A stretch of 64,000 bases of DNA, from positions 7,383,391 to 7,447,390 of the forward strand of contig CM060174.1 in the NCBI GenBank assembly GCA_030549775.1, read 5' to 3'. This DNA is from Tamarix chinensis (taxonomy: Eukaryota; Streptophyta; Magnoliopsida; Caryophyllales; Tamaricaceae). Made by a program: the position numbers and the translations under genes. Below are positions 10,980-23,665 of this stretch, one piece after another. Numbering within the stretch: the stretch's first letter is position 1; each line of letters opens with the position of its first letter. The notes beneath the pieces are model-generated. The model worked only from the letters and a program-made list of their open reading frames with translations. It had not been told where the DNA came from and searched no databases.

Positions 10980-13900
10980 ATGGCCAATAAGAATATTGAT
11001 AGGGACAACAATGATGAAGAAGGGAAAAGAGGGACGACAATTATGAGAATCATCACAGATATGAGGAATAAAGGAGAACTAGTCGAGTTGGGATGGAATA
11101 CTTACAATCTTCCCATTGGCCCTTATGCAGACATGTTTTTAACTTACATTTCACTTGTGACACGTAACCATGTTCCTATCTCCTATAATAATTGGAAGCA
11201 GGTTCCAACGGGTCATAAGGAGCATATTTGGCAGGAAATCACGGTAAATATACTATTTTATGTAATCATTTATGTATGTAAAATGTTAATAATTTTAATA
11301 CATTAATATCGGTATACATTTGCATGTCTTATAATGCAGAGAGTATTTAATGTGCCAGAGAGTAGGAAGAAATGGCTTCTTAGACATTGTGGGGAGCGTC
11401 TAAGAACATTTAGGTCATTTTTAGCTCGTAGGAAAATGTACAGAAAGAGTGATGGTTCTCTACGGCAGAATCCACCCAAACGATACGGTTTCACCGATCA
11501 AGAAAGTTGGAACCAATTTATTGCATATCGTCTTACGGGTGATTTTAAGGTATTTGTTAGATAACAATTAAATTTTTTTTATCGATCCTAGTATTGTGCA
11601 TAATATTGAAATAACTATGTTACTATGTTTTGGCTGGTGACATAGGAAAAAAGTGCCAAAAATAAAGAGATTGCAAAGCAAAATAAATACCGGCATAATA
11701 TGGCTCGCAAAGGTTATCCAGGCCTTGAAGAGGAGTTGGTATGTATTTTGTGATTTATCTATTTACAGCGTATTGACGAATTTTATAATATTGGTACATT
11801 ATAAGAATATTTTTTGATTTATAGCTCATAGCCCAAGACTTAGACCCATATACTTCGTCCATTAATATTGGTACATTATGGAAGAAGGCTAGAGCAACAA
11901 AAGATGGATATAATAATGAAGATGTAGATGTTGCAGCGAAAAAAATTGGAAGTTTGTAGATATCTGGAACCCTGCTTACTTTTCTTTTAGAAAACTATTA
12001 TATTATACTTATTCATGTAAGCTAATTTTACATATATTATATACATTACAGGACAAACTTCAAGCGTTAGATGATGAGGAGGGGGTAGACCAATATAACA
12101 TTGTATCACAGGCTATAGGAATTGTAGAACACCTTGGAAGACACAGGGGTCTTGGATTAGGTGTTACGAAAACGAGCATACGTGGTCGATCTCGTGGTTC
12201 TCGTAACACTGATGAGCAAGTCGCCATCCTTACACAGAAATTGAACGTGGCATTTGAACGGATGGCAACAATGGAGCAAGAGTTGTCATTTATTAAATCT
12301 CAAGGGTATAAGCCATCCGATTCAGTCGACCATGATCAGCTTCACATGCCTAATGTAAATAGTGTCAGAGACAGTTGTGAAGCTGATGCACGTCTTTCTT
12401 CTCTTTCTGAGGTAAGCATTACATAACTTTGAATTGTTATTAAATGTATTTGGTGTCATAAATAATTAATAATGTGTAATATTTTTGTTTAGGGTTTGCA
12501 TAAATGTGACTTGTTAGCGAATGATCTTTCAACTCTTTTGGCGAAAGGAAGGGTCTGCATCAGTCACAATACCCAAACGCAAACTATCCACGGGTACAAC
12601 TTAGCCCTACTTACAATGCCGGAGAGTATTGACACTCCAATCATTGGTAGTGCGTCCTTGCCTTGTTATAAAGAGGGCGATGAGGCAACCACAATGCTAG
12701 AAGCTCATGGAAGCTTCGTGCCTTGGCATGTGGATCAGATACGTCTCACTACTGAAGAGGTATTGACATTCAATATCTTCATTAGACCTAGTTTAGTAGT
12801 TACATTATTTATACCTTTTTCATATATATATGCTCAATACATATTTTGTTTATTATTATTATTTAAGGAATCAAAGAAGAAGACTGCTCCTGCTAGTAAA
12901 ACTAAGAGAGGTACTAGTAGAACGAGCAACACAAAAGAAGGCGCTGCCAAAGGAAAGAGAGATAAATCTGAAAAATCAGTTGCCCCACAAAAGATTCGTT
13001 CTTCGGAAATACGCCAACCTCCACCAACATTAGCTTTATTGTATTTCTATGCCCAAAACTACCTCGGGAATAATTATATTTCCATTTATTGTCGTCCTGA
13101 GTATGTTGGAAGGGATGATGCTACTTACATGGTATCGACAGTTGACATAAGCGATATTTATAATCAGGAATGGATGTCAACCACGAGTGTCGCTGTTTAT
13201 GTCATGTAAGCATTATTTCATATTTCAGATTTTAGTACTCTTGGAGAAATAGAATTTTTACGACCTCTTAAGCTTATATGAGTTATTAGTTATTAACAAA
13301 TATCCATTATTATTGTCGTCCATATATAGGTTGGTAGCTAGTCGCGCTGCGTTGGAGGGAATGTTGTCCTCTATTATTTTTGTGTGCCCATACTACATAG
13401 CTGACAGTAGTACAATAACAGAGGGTAGGCACATAAACTATTTAGCGGATCGCATTTTGATTGAGGGACACAACAAGCTCTATCTCATTTCTCACCTCGC
13501 AACTGAACATTGGGTTTTGTACGCCGTCCGACCTGATCTTAATAAAGTTTATGTGGTTGATTCCCTTCGAACCTATGACGTGCCTTTTGAGGTCGCTCGT
13601 CGTGGTGGGAAGGAATTTATAGACATGTTAGTATACTTTTCACTTCTTACTTCATTAGATTATTTATACATATATATATATATTCTACTTTCATTATTTG
13701 AGGTATATATACTTACAATATTATGTATCCAACTCTATTTATTAGGGCACTACGGACGGCATATCAAAGGAGAGGTGGGAATGGTGTCCCAGACCCAAAG
13801 AATCTTCAATATGAGCCTATCATGGTAAATAGGAAGACAACTATTTTGTATTTTGTTTTAATTCAAATTAATATATAATAGTTAGAGAGCTAACTGAATT

Positions 13901-14213
13901 CATTTGACAGTGTCCACAACAGCAAAACGACGATGATTGTGGATACTATGTATGTAGAGCAATGGATCTTATAGTCCAGAATAGATCGGTCAACATAGAT
14001 CCAAGCCATGTATGTTTGCTTTTCCATATTTTTCTATTAATGAATCATGACATATATATTTTTGACCTAATGGCTAACTGTATATTAATTGAAACATGGG
14101 TGTTGTAGTTTTTCACCGATGACTATGCACAAGGCCAGCAATATAATGTTGATGAAATTGATGAAGTTAGAGACCAATGGGCCAAGCACGTGCACTCATT
14201 CATTCGGTATTAG
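10980..14213 (+). CDS. Multi-exon transposase-like / Ulp1 (C48) cysteine protease gene of the CACTA element
   Basis: Inferred exons: 10980-11243, 11340-11549, 11646-11738, 11825-11947, 12052-12411, 12493-12759, 12868-13205, 13330-13626, 13746-13824, 13911-14009, 14109-14213, giving about 744 aa. Every junction keeps phase and ten of ten acceptors are AG. Nine donors are GT; the donor after exon 4 reads GGAAGT instead of GTAAGT. Exons 1-5 resemble the plant En/Spm transposase family (PF03004-like; WKQVPTGHKEHIW, then GLGLGVTKTSIRGRSRG). Exon 6 looks like the DUF8039-type region often found with it, and exon 7 has a Lys-rich linker. Exons 8-11 form a Ulp1 SUMO-protease-like domain with His612 (EHW), Asp629 (VVDS), Gln682 and Cys687 (DDDCGYYVC), the full catalytic set. 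Ulp1 proteases cleave SUMO; the substrate of the transposon versions is unknown. The single donor lesion would cause read-through to a stop unless another site is used. Confidence 0.8.
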
Positions 14214-14554
14214 GTAGCGATCTATATATTCTACATGCATTTTCAGGTTTGTATTTTGTCTACATCTTTTGGTCTTCCAATCTAGATCTGTGAACTCTTT
14301 ACTTTGGGGTGTAGAGCTACCAAGTTGTGGTATGCCCACTAATTTTTATTCCTAAGTATAGTTGGTGTATTGAGACATGCATACCAATTATAGATTGATT
14401 GAAATTATGGTGTGATACCCTGCTGGTATGAATTGATGTTGTTTTACATTGCAGATTTGGTAATTGTTTGAACATACAACTGTGTATGTGTGCGGGAACA
14501 AAACAGAAAAATGCTAAAAATATATATATACTTTTAATAATGGTTCTATGAAAA
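14214..14554. other. 3' region of the protease gene
   Basis: Non-coding sequence between the protease stop and the right subterminal array, probably 3' UTR and terminator. No clear polyadenylation signal stands out. Confidence 0.4.
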
Positions 14555-15135
14555 CCTTTATTAAAACCTATGATTTAATAACGATTTTAAATAAAACCGT
14601 TATTAAAAACTCAAGTTTTAATAACGGTTTCTCATAGAACCATTATTAAAAACTCAGGTTTTAATAACGGTTTCCCATAGAACCGTTATTAAAGCATAGG
14701 TTTTAATAACGGTTTTGTTTACGAACCGCTATTAAAACTCCTTATAATCTGGTATTTATGTGCATTTAATGCATATTAGAGGGTTTAACAAACGTATAAT
14801 CAATGTCCAAAACGGTAATTCGATGATGTTTTAACAACGGTTTTTGTATTAACCGTTATTAATACATGGTTTTCAACAATGGTTTTTTCTTATAAATCGT
14901 TATGAAAACCTTATTTTTAACAACAGTTTACTGTGAAACCGTTATTAAAAGATCCTTTTTAACAACGGTTTTTAAGTAAAAACCGTTATTAAATATGAAG
15001 TTTACGCACATATTCGCGGGTTTTTGTGTATTTTTCATGACGGTTATGAACCGTTATTAAAGATATAATAACGGGCGATTCAATAACGGTTGAAAACCGT
15101 TATTAAAACTATAAAATAACCGTTATTAAAAGCCC
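14555..15135. repeat. Right subterminal palindromic array of the CACTA element
   Basis: About ten imperfect palindromes built from TTTTAATAACGGTTT and AACCGTTATTAAAA with 5-12 bp loops, the same motif as at the left end but more copies. The array stops about 15 bp before the terminal TAGTG. Confidence 0.85.
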
Positions 15136-15153
15136 TTTTCCGTGGTAGTGAAA

Positions 15154-16411
15154 AGACACTATATCAACACTTAAAAGGCCTCAAAAGGTACATCTCCACA
15201 TCCATGACTCAAAACACAAATATGTAAGCCTTAAAAGATACGATATAAGCACTTTAAGTACCCGTTTAACCCAAAACACAAATATGCACGCCTTAAAAGA
15301 CACCATAAGATAATAATAATACTAACGCAAATATATCCAACATCTATAACTCAAAAAAAACTCAAAAGGTACCGCATAAGTTTTTGAAAAGCCACAAAAG
15401 ACACACATTCAATACTTAGTTTACCGGGTGTACCTAAACTAATCAAAAGTCTGAGTTTACTACATGTTGGTAGCTTCAGTATCAAAATACTACTGGGTGT
15501 ACCATTAGTCATTATTACTTACTTTATCTAATCTTCACCTTATTTAGCTTGATATGATCTAATCAAAATATAAAAAAACTTATGTTTTGTTATTATTATT
15601 TTTGCCATAATTGATATTATTAATTACTATTATTATTGTTATCATTATTTTTATATTATTGTCATTATTATATTTATTAAAATTATGTTGATATGATTTG
15701 ATCAATTGGTTATAAAAATAATATGAGAAGTACAACTTTAAAAGCCTTCATATGTTATCAATTATCAACAATCATTGTAAGTTAATATTATGTAAGGATT
15801 GTATAAAACATAAATATAATATAAAATTAAAATAATACTCAAACTCAATATAACCAAGCTAATAATGGAATTGAATTATAAACTATACCTTAACATAAAA
15901 GGAAAGTGATCCGATTTGAAGACTTTTAAATTTGAAACGTTAAATACATCTTCAAAGAGGAAATAATGATTAAAAAATTTTAAGGCCCAAAATCAATCAA
16001 TATAATGAGTCCCTTTTTAATTGAATAAGATAAATTGAAATAATCATTCTCAAAATAATTAGATTTTAATAATATCTTGAAATAAAAAAAATGGCACAAT
16101 TATGACTTTAATCTAAAATAACCTAAATCTTATCAAAATTTGATCTAAAAGTATAATAATTCAAACTCACCTAAGCCTGGTATGAACCCCAACCAAAATT
16201 AGAACCACCCAAATTTATCCTAATCCAAGTTCATTTGATCTCAACCCAACCTGATTTGAAATTTTAGAATAACCTGAGATTATTCGATATTGAATTTATC
16301 TGAATCAAACCTGACCCGACAAAATGATTCAAGATTATCTGAAACCAAAATGACCCAATTATCATGTAACACAATATGATAGTGACCCGACCCGTCCGAT
16401 TTTTAGCTCTA
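15154..16411. other. Right part of the first hAT-like element
   Basis: AT-rich and non-coding. At 15150-15310 there is a degenerate direct repeat (CAAAACACAAATATG followed by GCCTTAAAAGA, twice, ~85 bp apart). From 16170 the sequence becomes rich in AACCC/GACCCG up to the terminus. Confidence 0.5.
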
Positions 16412-19122
16412 GTTATGAGGGGCGGGGAAGTCGTTCCAAAACTAGCTTACGTATGGATGATTCAGACCCTGGGTTTTATCTGACGGAGTTAGAAGGTTAC
16501 TTGGTTGCGTTTTGTATGTATGTTGCCATAGATTGTCTACGTTGTGCGCCTGATTTAATAAACTATATATATATAAAGATGTATGAATTGATCAATAAGC
16601 CCTTTCTAGAAAACACGAATTAACCATTTGATATTAATTCATTTGTAAATTTTAACAGTGACATAATAATTTATTTCTATGGATGAAATAGGTCTAATAA
16701 TATTGAAAATTTCATGGCTTTTTATCCAATAGTTTTTGTTCGTTAATGTTCGTTTTTGTGCATATATTGTCAGTGTTTAGACTGTTCGTTAGATATAATA
16801 AATTGTACACAAAAAAAACAAGAGGGTATTGTTAAGTGATCAATGAACCCTTTTGGAGGAACCTAGAGTTAACTATTTGAGAATTTATTAATATGTAGAT
16901 TTTAGTGGAGATGCATGAATAATTTATTTTTAGAGATAAAAATGAGTAGGGTAATATATGTAATTCAATGGATTTTTACCATAGAATATGGGTATAGATA
17001 TATACATAAAAAATACATACACATATGTATGGATAGAGTTTACAAAAGTTGATTCAACCAAATCCAATCCATAGAAAAACTAAGGAATATGTCAAGCACA
17101 CTAACCCAAATATAACCCAATGTTGACCTACCAATAATTAACCCTACTCAGATTCAATCCAACTCGAATCCAACTCATGACCCAAGCTAACCTGAAACTC
17201 GACATGCGTGTGACTAGACTACAACCCAACCTGGCATTAACCTAATATCAACCCAAACCCGACTCGATATCAATCTGACCTAACAAGACTAAAATCTATA
17301 TTAACCCATTTTGATAATAATAAAAAAAATACAAGCATATTCTATTATTCATTTAAAGCTATTGAACATATATTATTTTTTAAAATTTATTTATGTTTTC
17401 TTACTTTTATCCTAGATATTCTTATTCTCCAACCATATTCTATATTCACCACTCGTTTTGCACAAAAAAATATGACATTAAAAAAATCATATACTAACAT
17501 AACAATTAACAACTAACATATTTCAATCACATGCCTACATGAATTCAAACTTATGACAGTAATAAATTTGGACTATTTTTTGTGGTCAAGGTGCATATTA
17601 GGCAATTTTTTTAATATCTCCATATTTTCTAATGAACTAGCTCTACAAGTTGACATCTTATAAAATACACATAGAACATATCCTATCATGTTAAATAAAC
17701 TTATACACTTGACACTAACCTTCCTCAATTAGTTAATTATGGTACACATGCATTGAAGTTCCATTGTTCCTCTAGTTCCATGTATGACAACCTATTATTA
17801 ACAACCACTCTGATCATTACATTACTTTTTTAATATAAAATGAAATAAAGTAAATTATGTATCAATGATCATACTCAAATAGAATGTAAATACACACCAT
17901 CATAACAATAGCTGATTTCTTTGACCAAGAAATATTGTTTACCAACAAGAATCTAAACACACAAAATGGAAAAATAAGAGACAAACATCTTACTGCAACA
18001 ATAGCATACCGTGGAAGATACAAACTGACCTAAGCAAATTGATCTGAATTGATTCAAACCTAAACTAACCCGAATCAAAGTATTTCCATCCAAACCTGTC
18101 TTGCATTTTAAAATTAATCCGATTTTACTAAAACTTGAAATGACTTAATCTAGAATCTCAGCTTGAACCCGGCCCCAACTGTCAAATTAGTCCAAAATAA
18201 TTCAAATTTATACTAACTCGACCTGACTAGTCAAATCAACTAAAAATGACTAGAACCCGAACTAGTATGACTTAGTAAGTTAACTTAATACAATCTGAAT
18301 CTACAATAACCGGACCCGATCTACAACTAACCCTTATAGAAAAATGATAAGTAAATAATCCAACTCGAGAATGATCCAATCTACTACAACATGATACACT
18401 TGACTTTGCTACATCTAGATATAGATAAAGATAAGGGAAACATATCTATCAAATTTGAGTAAGAATACAATTATAAGTCACGAATTCGTATATTTACTCA
18501 TAATAATATCCATACTCATACCTATTTATAATTGAAGTCTATCCCAATGCTAGCATCAAATGACTCTTTCTTTTTAATCATATATAATTTTCTCTTAAAA
18601 GAAATTATTTTCCCTCTAGTTTTGGATCATTGTTCCAATTTTAGATTATCCTCACGGGTAACCATCGAATTTGAAGATAAGCAATGTATTATTGGATATC
18701 TCTTGGATTCAGGCATCGACACGAATGTAAGTTAGAATACCGTATTTCGAAATCGAATATGAAATCGTTGTACAAATCTAACCCGTCTCTTTATTTCTAT
18801 GATTCCGGCAACGAAAAAGCGTTAGTTGGAAATTGAGCAACGTAGTGCAACTGTGCCGGTGAAATAAAAGCTTCAGCCAATAATCACAATGTGGGGTCAC
18901 ATATCTTACCCTACAGAACTTTAAATAGATTGGGAATTTGATACAAACGTAAGAGAGGCCCCATCCATAACATGATTTGGGCTCGCATCACATAAAGACG
19001 TCAATTCATGGATTAGAATTAGACCTTATTTTAATGACATATAGGGTCTATAGAGTTGGTTCCACACAAGAAGTAAACAGAAGCAAACGAAAGGGCGGAA
19101 GGCTCCAACCTGTACCTATCAT
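16412..19122. repeat. Intergenic DNA with a ~240-bp degenerate direct repeat
   Basis: Copies at about 16556-16735 and 16793-16990 share blocks such as GATCAATRARCCCTTT, TTAACYATTTGA and AATAATTTATTT in the same order. Stretches at 17040-17310 and 18010-18400 are again rich in ACCCRA words like the hAT-like elements, but with no identifiable ends. No gene is seen; the 67-codon frame at 18532 is not convincing. Confidence 0.45.
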
Positions 19123-19420
19123 TAGAGCCGGCAAAAGTTGATCCGATCCGTCTAATTCGACCTGATCCGATATAATCCGAAAATTTTAGCAATTCGACCC
19201 GACTCAGACCCGACCCGACAATGACTTGATCTGACACTGACCCGATAATAATCAACCCGACCCGAACCGATCCCAACCCACGACCCGTTATTGACCCGAC
19301 CCGACCCGTCATTGACCCGACCCGACCCGCAATTGACCCGACCCGATAGTGACCCGACCCGCTTTGACCCGACCCAAAGCCGATCTGACCCAACATTAAC
19401 TTAATCAGACATCAAAATAT

Positions 19421-19422
19421 AT

Positions 19423-19466
<44 letters not shown>
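19421..19466. repeat. (AAT)n microsatellite
   Basis: About 15 AAT/ATA units followed by a (TA)n run to about 19486, inside the hAT-like element. Confidence 0.9.
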
Positions 19467-19468
<2 letters not shown>

Positions 19469-20245
19469 TATATATATATATATATATTATTCATTTAAAG
19501 CTTTTAAAAATATAGTATTTTATAAATTGTACTTATTTTTCATAATTTTACCTTAGACATTCTTATTTATTAATGATATCCTAATAAGATATATTATTTA
19601 TAAATAAAAACTAAAATAAAAAAGACAAACATCCAGTTATAATCCTATAAAATGATTTTCAAAACGTGTTCATTACATCTACTAATCCACCTATTTGAAG
19701 AAACTCGTAATAGAAGAGTATAATAATATCATTTATTAGTTATCAATTTATCACTTATCACCCACAAAATCCAACAAATAATAACTATACCCCGTATCAA
19801 GAGTATCTCACGTTACAATCTTAAATTTAAAGTTTAGTTATATTTTTTCTTTTAATATTATTAATTTACTTTAAATATAATTTAGTATTCTATGTTCATC
19901 AATTTTAAATTTACGATATCTAATTATTTTTGTTAATTATAATATTAATATTTATATTTTACATTATTTAATTTTTAATTTATATCAAAATATATAAATT
20001 AATTATTTAATTTAAATTATGTTTAAAATAACTAATTATATTTTTTACTATAATAATAATAATTAACAAAAATATTACAATAAATATAATAATGTTAATA
20101 AAATAAATACAACTAGAGAAATTAATAAGATAAATTATATAGAGAAATGAATATGAAAAAAAGATAGAATAAATGATATAAAAATTATTGGATAAAAAAA
20201 TAATACTTTTGTAGGTAAATATTTTTACTGTTAATATTAACCGTG

Positions 20246-20280
<35 letters not shown>

Positions 20281-20281
<1 letters not shown>

Positions 20282-21320
20282 AATATTTTTACTTGTAAAA
20301 TTTACAAATGTTTAAAGCAATAAAATATAATACAATTAAAACTTATGAATATCTTTATTATTTTCCTTTGTAAAAATAAAACACATATAATATTCTTATT
20401 GTATCTATCTTTACTAGTGATCTTATGATTGTATTGTATCTAATATATATAATGTAATAAATGATAATTATACATTGTATATTCTTGTTATGCTCACCTT
20501 TATTTTATAAAATTATCTTTTTTTAAGTAATCAATTAAATATAATATACAATAAACATCTAATATTTTTACATGTAAAATTTATAAATGTTTAAAGAAAT
20601 CAAATATAATACTATTAAAACTTATAAATATATTTATTATTTACCTTTGTAAAAATAAAACACATATAATACTCTTATTTCATTTATCTTTACTAATAAT
20701 CTTATGATTGTATTGTATCTAATATATACAATGTAATAAATGATAATTATACATTGTTTATTCTTGTTATGCTCACCTTTATTTTATAAAATTATCTTTT
20801 TTTAAGTAATCAAATATTTTAACTAATTAAGTAAATATAATATATTATAAATATCTAATATTTTTACTTTTAAAATTTATAAATATTTTAAGTAATCGAA
20901 TATAATACTATTAAAACTTATAAATATTTTTATTATTTACCTTTGTAAAAATAAAACACATATAATATTCTTATTTCATTTATCTTTACTAGTAATCTTA
21001 TTATTATATCAATATATACAATGTAATAAATGATAATTAATTATACATTATATAGTCTTGTTTTGATCATCTTGATTTTATAAAATTATCTTTTTTTAAC
21101 TAATTAAATATTTTAAGTTATCAAATAAATTATAATCAATGATAAATATCTTTGTTTGATTCAAAGCTCAATATTTTTTATTATTAAAATTTATAAATAT
21201 CTTTACTATTTATTTGTGAAAATAAAGCGCATTTAATATTTTTAATTCTTTTATCTGCAATATTAATCTTATGATTGTCTGTCTCTAATATTTATGATTT
21301 ATGAAATGATAATTACTTAG
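20281..21320. repeat. Tandem array, ~280-315 bp unit, 4 copies
   Basis: Copies begin near 20281, 20560, 20856 and 21169, each with TAATATTTTTAC..TAAAATTT. Each then has CCTTTGTAAAAATAAAACAC, a TCTTATGATTGTATTGTATC block and TTTTATAAAATTATCTTTTT in the same order. Similarity is highest between the first three and falls off in the fourth. It is AT-rich and non-coding, a small satellite-like amplification within the transposon. A (TA)n run at about 20249-20279 precedes it. Confidence 0.85.
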
Positions 21321-22028
21321 GCTCGAATAAGAGTAAACCCGTCAAAACTCGACCCATTAAGTTAACCCGTAACTAATTGAATTCAACCCGTCAAATTGTA
21401 TGAAATGAGTCAAATGACCCCACCCATCAACTTAACTCGAAACAACTCGGACATAACTAACCTGTCATATTATATTATTACATGAAAATATGAAATGACC
21501 TGAACCGGCCGAAGCCACCTACTCACGTGAACTAGAAAATGACCCGAAACCAACCCAATCCTACCACCAGTCAAGTTAACCCGAAATTATGTGAATCCGA
21601 GTTTTCTTAACTCGAATAGCCGGACCTAACCCAACCCGACAAATTAACCTGAAATGACCCGGAACCGAAATGACCCGACCTGAAAATTGACCCGAAATGA
21701 CCCCGCAACCGAAATGATTCGACCCGCAACCGACCCGACCCAACAAATTGACCCGAATGACCCGACTCGTTAATGACCTGACCCGACCCACACCTGACCC
21801 GACCCACACCCGACCCGACAAATTGACCCGAAATGACCCGACCCGTTAATGACCCAACCCGACCCGCATCCGACCCGCCAAATTGATTGACCCGAAATCA
21901 CCCGACCCGTTAGTGACCCGACCCGACCCGCACCCGACCCGCAATAGTCAAATGACCCGACCCGTTAGTGACCTAACCCGCTATGACCTGACCCGAACCC
22001 GACCCGCCCGACCCGATTGCCACCTCTA

Positions 22029-22777
22029 CCTACCATTTCTCCCACACCTTCGCCTTGTAAAAGTGACACAAGAATGTCAGCTGTGGCCACGCTAATGTCA
22101 TGCTCAGCGTTCTACGAAGATCGGAACGGGGACAGACTAACATACGAAAATATCATCCCTTCAAAAAGTTAGTTTACGATAATGGAAAGAAACACACACA
22201 CAGACATATATATATAAATATATATTTAGATATATATTTTAGTTATTTATTTATTTTAATAAATGTATATATTTTTTATTTAATAATCTGAGACTTTATT
22301 ATATACATTAAAAAAATAGATCCAATCCAACAAAATTACGAGATAGGGGGAAAAAATCTTAAATCCACTATCTAACTTAATTATTGTAAATCATTAGAAA
22401 AACCAAAAAAGAAAAAGAAATAAAGTGCACTGAAAATCAAAAAAGAGGAACACAACACATCTCCTTCTTTCTATCTCAACATCACTCCGTCTCCTTATTT
22501 CCATCTCTCATGTCAACCTGACCTCCATCTATTCTCAGTTACATATTATCCTAAATTTTACCTATCTCCTTCTTTCTCCCTTCCTCCTTAGCTCTTCTTC
22601 TCGTCCATCCCAACGCAACATTCCTTCGACGTAACAGCCTACCTCCAATAGTGATAAAAGAGCAACAATTCTTTTAATCATATTCAACATTTTTGGCTTG
22701 GAGTTCATCTTTGAGATGATTTTGGGATGGAAAATGGCACCAATTTACTATTTTTGCACTATCAAGGTCATGCCTGA
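22029..22777. other. Spacer between two hAT-like elements
   Basis: No convincing gene. 22440-22630 is CT-rich. Confidence 0.5.
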
Positions 22778-23059
22778 TAGAGGTGGCAATAGGGATCGTC
22801 GCGAGTCATTTTTTTACGGAGTCGGTTGTGGATTGAGTAGAGTTATTTGGGGTCATTTTATTATTCAAATTAGGTTCGAGATGTTGTGGATACGAGTTTC
22901 ACCAAATTAATTTGTTTAGTTGGGTTTGTATTGAGTTATTTGTGTCTGGGTCATTTAGGTTGATGTCGGATTTCAAGTTTTAGTTTGAATTGGTTTGGGT
23001 TGATGAACTTCTTAGATTATGTCGGATTAGATTTTATGGATAAACTTTTGTCATCTCTA
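22778..23059. mobile_element. Short hAT-like element, 282 bp
   Basis: The left end is TAGAGGTGGCAATAGGGATC and the complement of the right end is TAGAGATGACAAAAGTTTAT, matching the termini of the two larger elements. The flanks ATGCCTGA (22770-22777) and ATATCTAA (23060-23067) agree at 5 of 8 positions and all three differences are transitions, as expected of an old, methylated insertion. Confidence 0.6.
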
Positions 23060-23176
23060 ATATCTAATACCTTTTTTTTATAAGTAAATACTGCTTTCAT
23101 TAATCTAAAACCTTGTTGTTGCATAAGTATCATAAACACCCACTTCCCCCACCTTCTAGGAAGGGTAGCTAATTAT

Positions 23177-23665
23177 ATGTCCATACAAGAGTTAAAGAGA
23201 CAACCTACTATAAATTATTTGATACAACAACTTAACCTCCATACCCCTAAACCGGGAAACCCACCACCATCCCCACCATGTTTTACTCTGTTCATAGACC
23301 ACCTGTTAATGGGAATTAAAAACCCAATACTGAAAAGACTATTCCAAGCACATGGTGAAGTCATAGATGTATTTGTACCATAGAAAATTCATAAAAACTG
23401 TTCCTACCGATTTGCTTTTGTAAGATTTGGAAGGGAGGAAGATGCTGAAAGGGTAATTCAGAAGGAAAATGGTCGTAAGGTAGGGGAATGGAAGATATCG
23501 ATACAAAAGGCACAATTCAATAGGCCACAATACAACGAAGAAAGTAAGAGGAGGACACATGTAGAGACCGGAAAGAAGATGCTAGAATACAGACCGGCTA
23601 GAAGAGATGGGAGATCATATGGAGAGACTTTAAATATGCAGATGGAAAAGGAAGCAAGGCAATAA
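23177..23665 (+). pseudogene. RRM-domain ORF1-like relic of a LINE retrotransposon
   Basis: One frame reads through an RNA-recognition-motif fold. FTLFIDHLL is the RNP2-like strand, LFQAHGEVIDVFVP follows, and RFAFVRFGREEDAERVIQ is the RNP1-like strand and helix 2. A basic tail ends in TAA at 23663-23665. A TAG at 23381-23383 interrupts it directly after DVFVP. RRM proteins of this type occur as the first ORF of plant LINEs and in related host proteins. No endonuclease or reverse transcriptase follows here, so the element is truncated or was never complete. The frame otherwise stays open for about 160 codons. Confidence 0.7.

Larger units (their letters stand above)
5109..15150 (+). mobile_element. 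Complete CACTA (En/Spm) transposon, 10,042 bp
   Basis: The left terminus CACTACTACAGAAACAGG and the complement of the right terminus CACTACCACGGAAAAGGG match at 14 of 18 positions. The flanks are AAA (5106-5108) and AAA (15151-15153), the 3-bp duplication expected of CACTA insertion. Inside, in order: left subterminal palindromes, a GC-rich putative leader exon, telomere-like repeats, an unknown ORF, a TNP2-type transposase, a transposase-like/Ulp1 protease gene, and right subterminal palindromes. All genes are on the plus strand. The transposase is broken, so this copy could move only if supplied in trans. Confidence 0.92.
4481..16411. mobile_element. hAT-like non-autonomous element, interrupted by a CACTA transposon
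   Basis: The ends are TAGAGCCGGTAAAAATTGG on the left and the complement TAGAGCTAAAAATCGGACGG on the right. They are flanked by GTTATAAG (4473-4480) and GTTATGAG (16412-16419), a 7/8 match. An 8-bp duplication is the usual signature of hAT transposons. Removing the nested CACTA (5109-15150) leaves about 1.9 kb. This is AT-rich DNA full of ACCCGA/TCCGA-type repeats near both ends and no transposase, so the element is non-autonomous. It belongs with the elements at 19123-22028 and 22778-23059. Confidence 0.75.
19123..22028. mobile_element. hAT-like non-autonomous element, 2906 bp
   Basis: The ends are TAGAGCCGGCAAAAGTTG and the complement TAGAGGTGGCAATCGGGTCG. The flanks are CCTATCAT (19115-19122) and CCTACCAT (22029-22036), a 7/8 match in 8 bp. 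The outer parts (19130-19400 and 21320-22020) are dense arrays of GACCCGACCC-type words. Between them lie an (AAT)n microsatellite, AT-rich DNA and a four-copy tandem array. There is no transposase. Glycine/serine/valine-rich reading frames on the minus strand come from the GACCC arrays. Confidence 0.75.

Noticed and set aside
5130..15135. Regularly spaced TAACGGTT repeats considered as a CRISPR-like array
   Set aside because: They are palindromic subterminal repeats at both ends of a CACTA transposon in plant DNA, with no unique equal-length spacers.
19031..19396. Gly/Ser/Val-rich minus-strand ORF resembling a glycine-rich protein
   Set aside because: It is a translation of the (GACCC)n-type array at the end of the hAT-like element; the same happens at 21576-21821.
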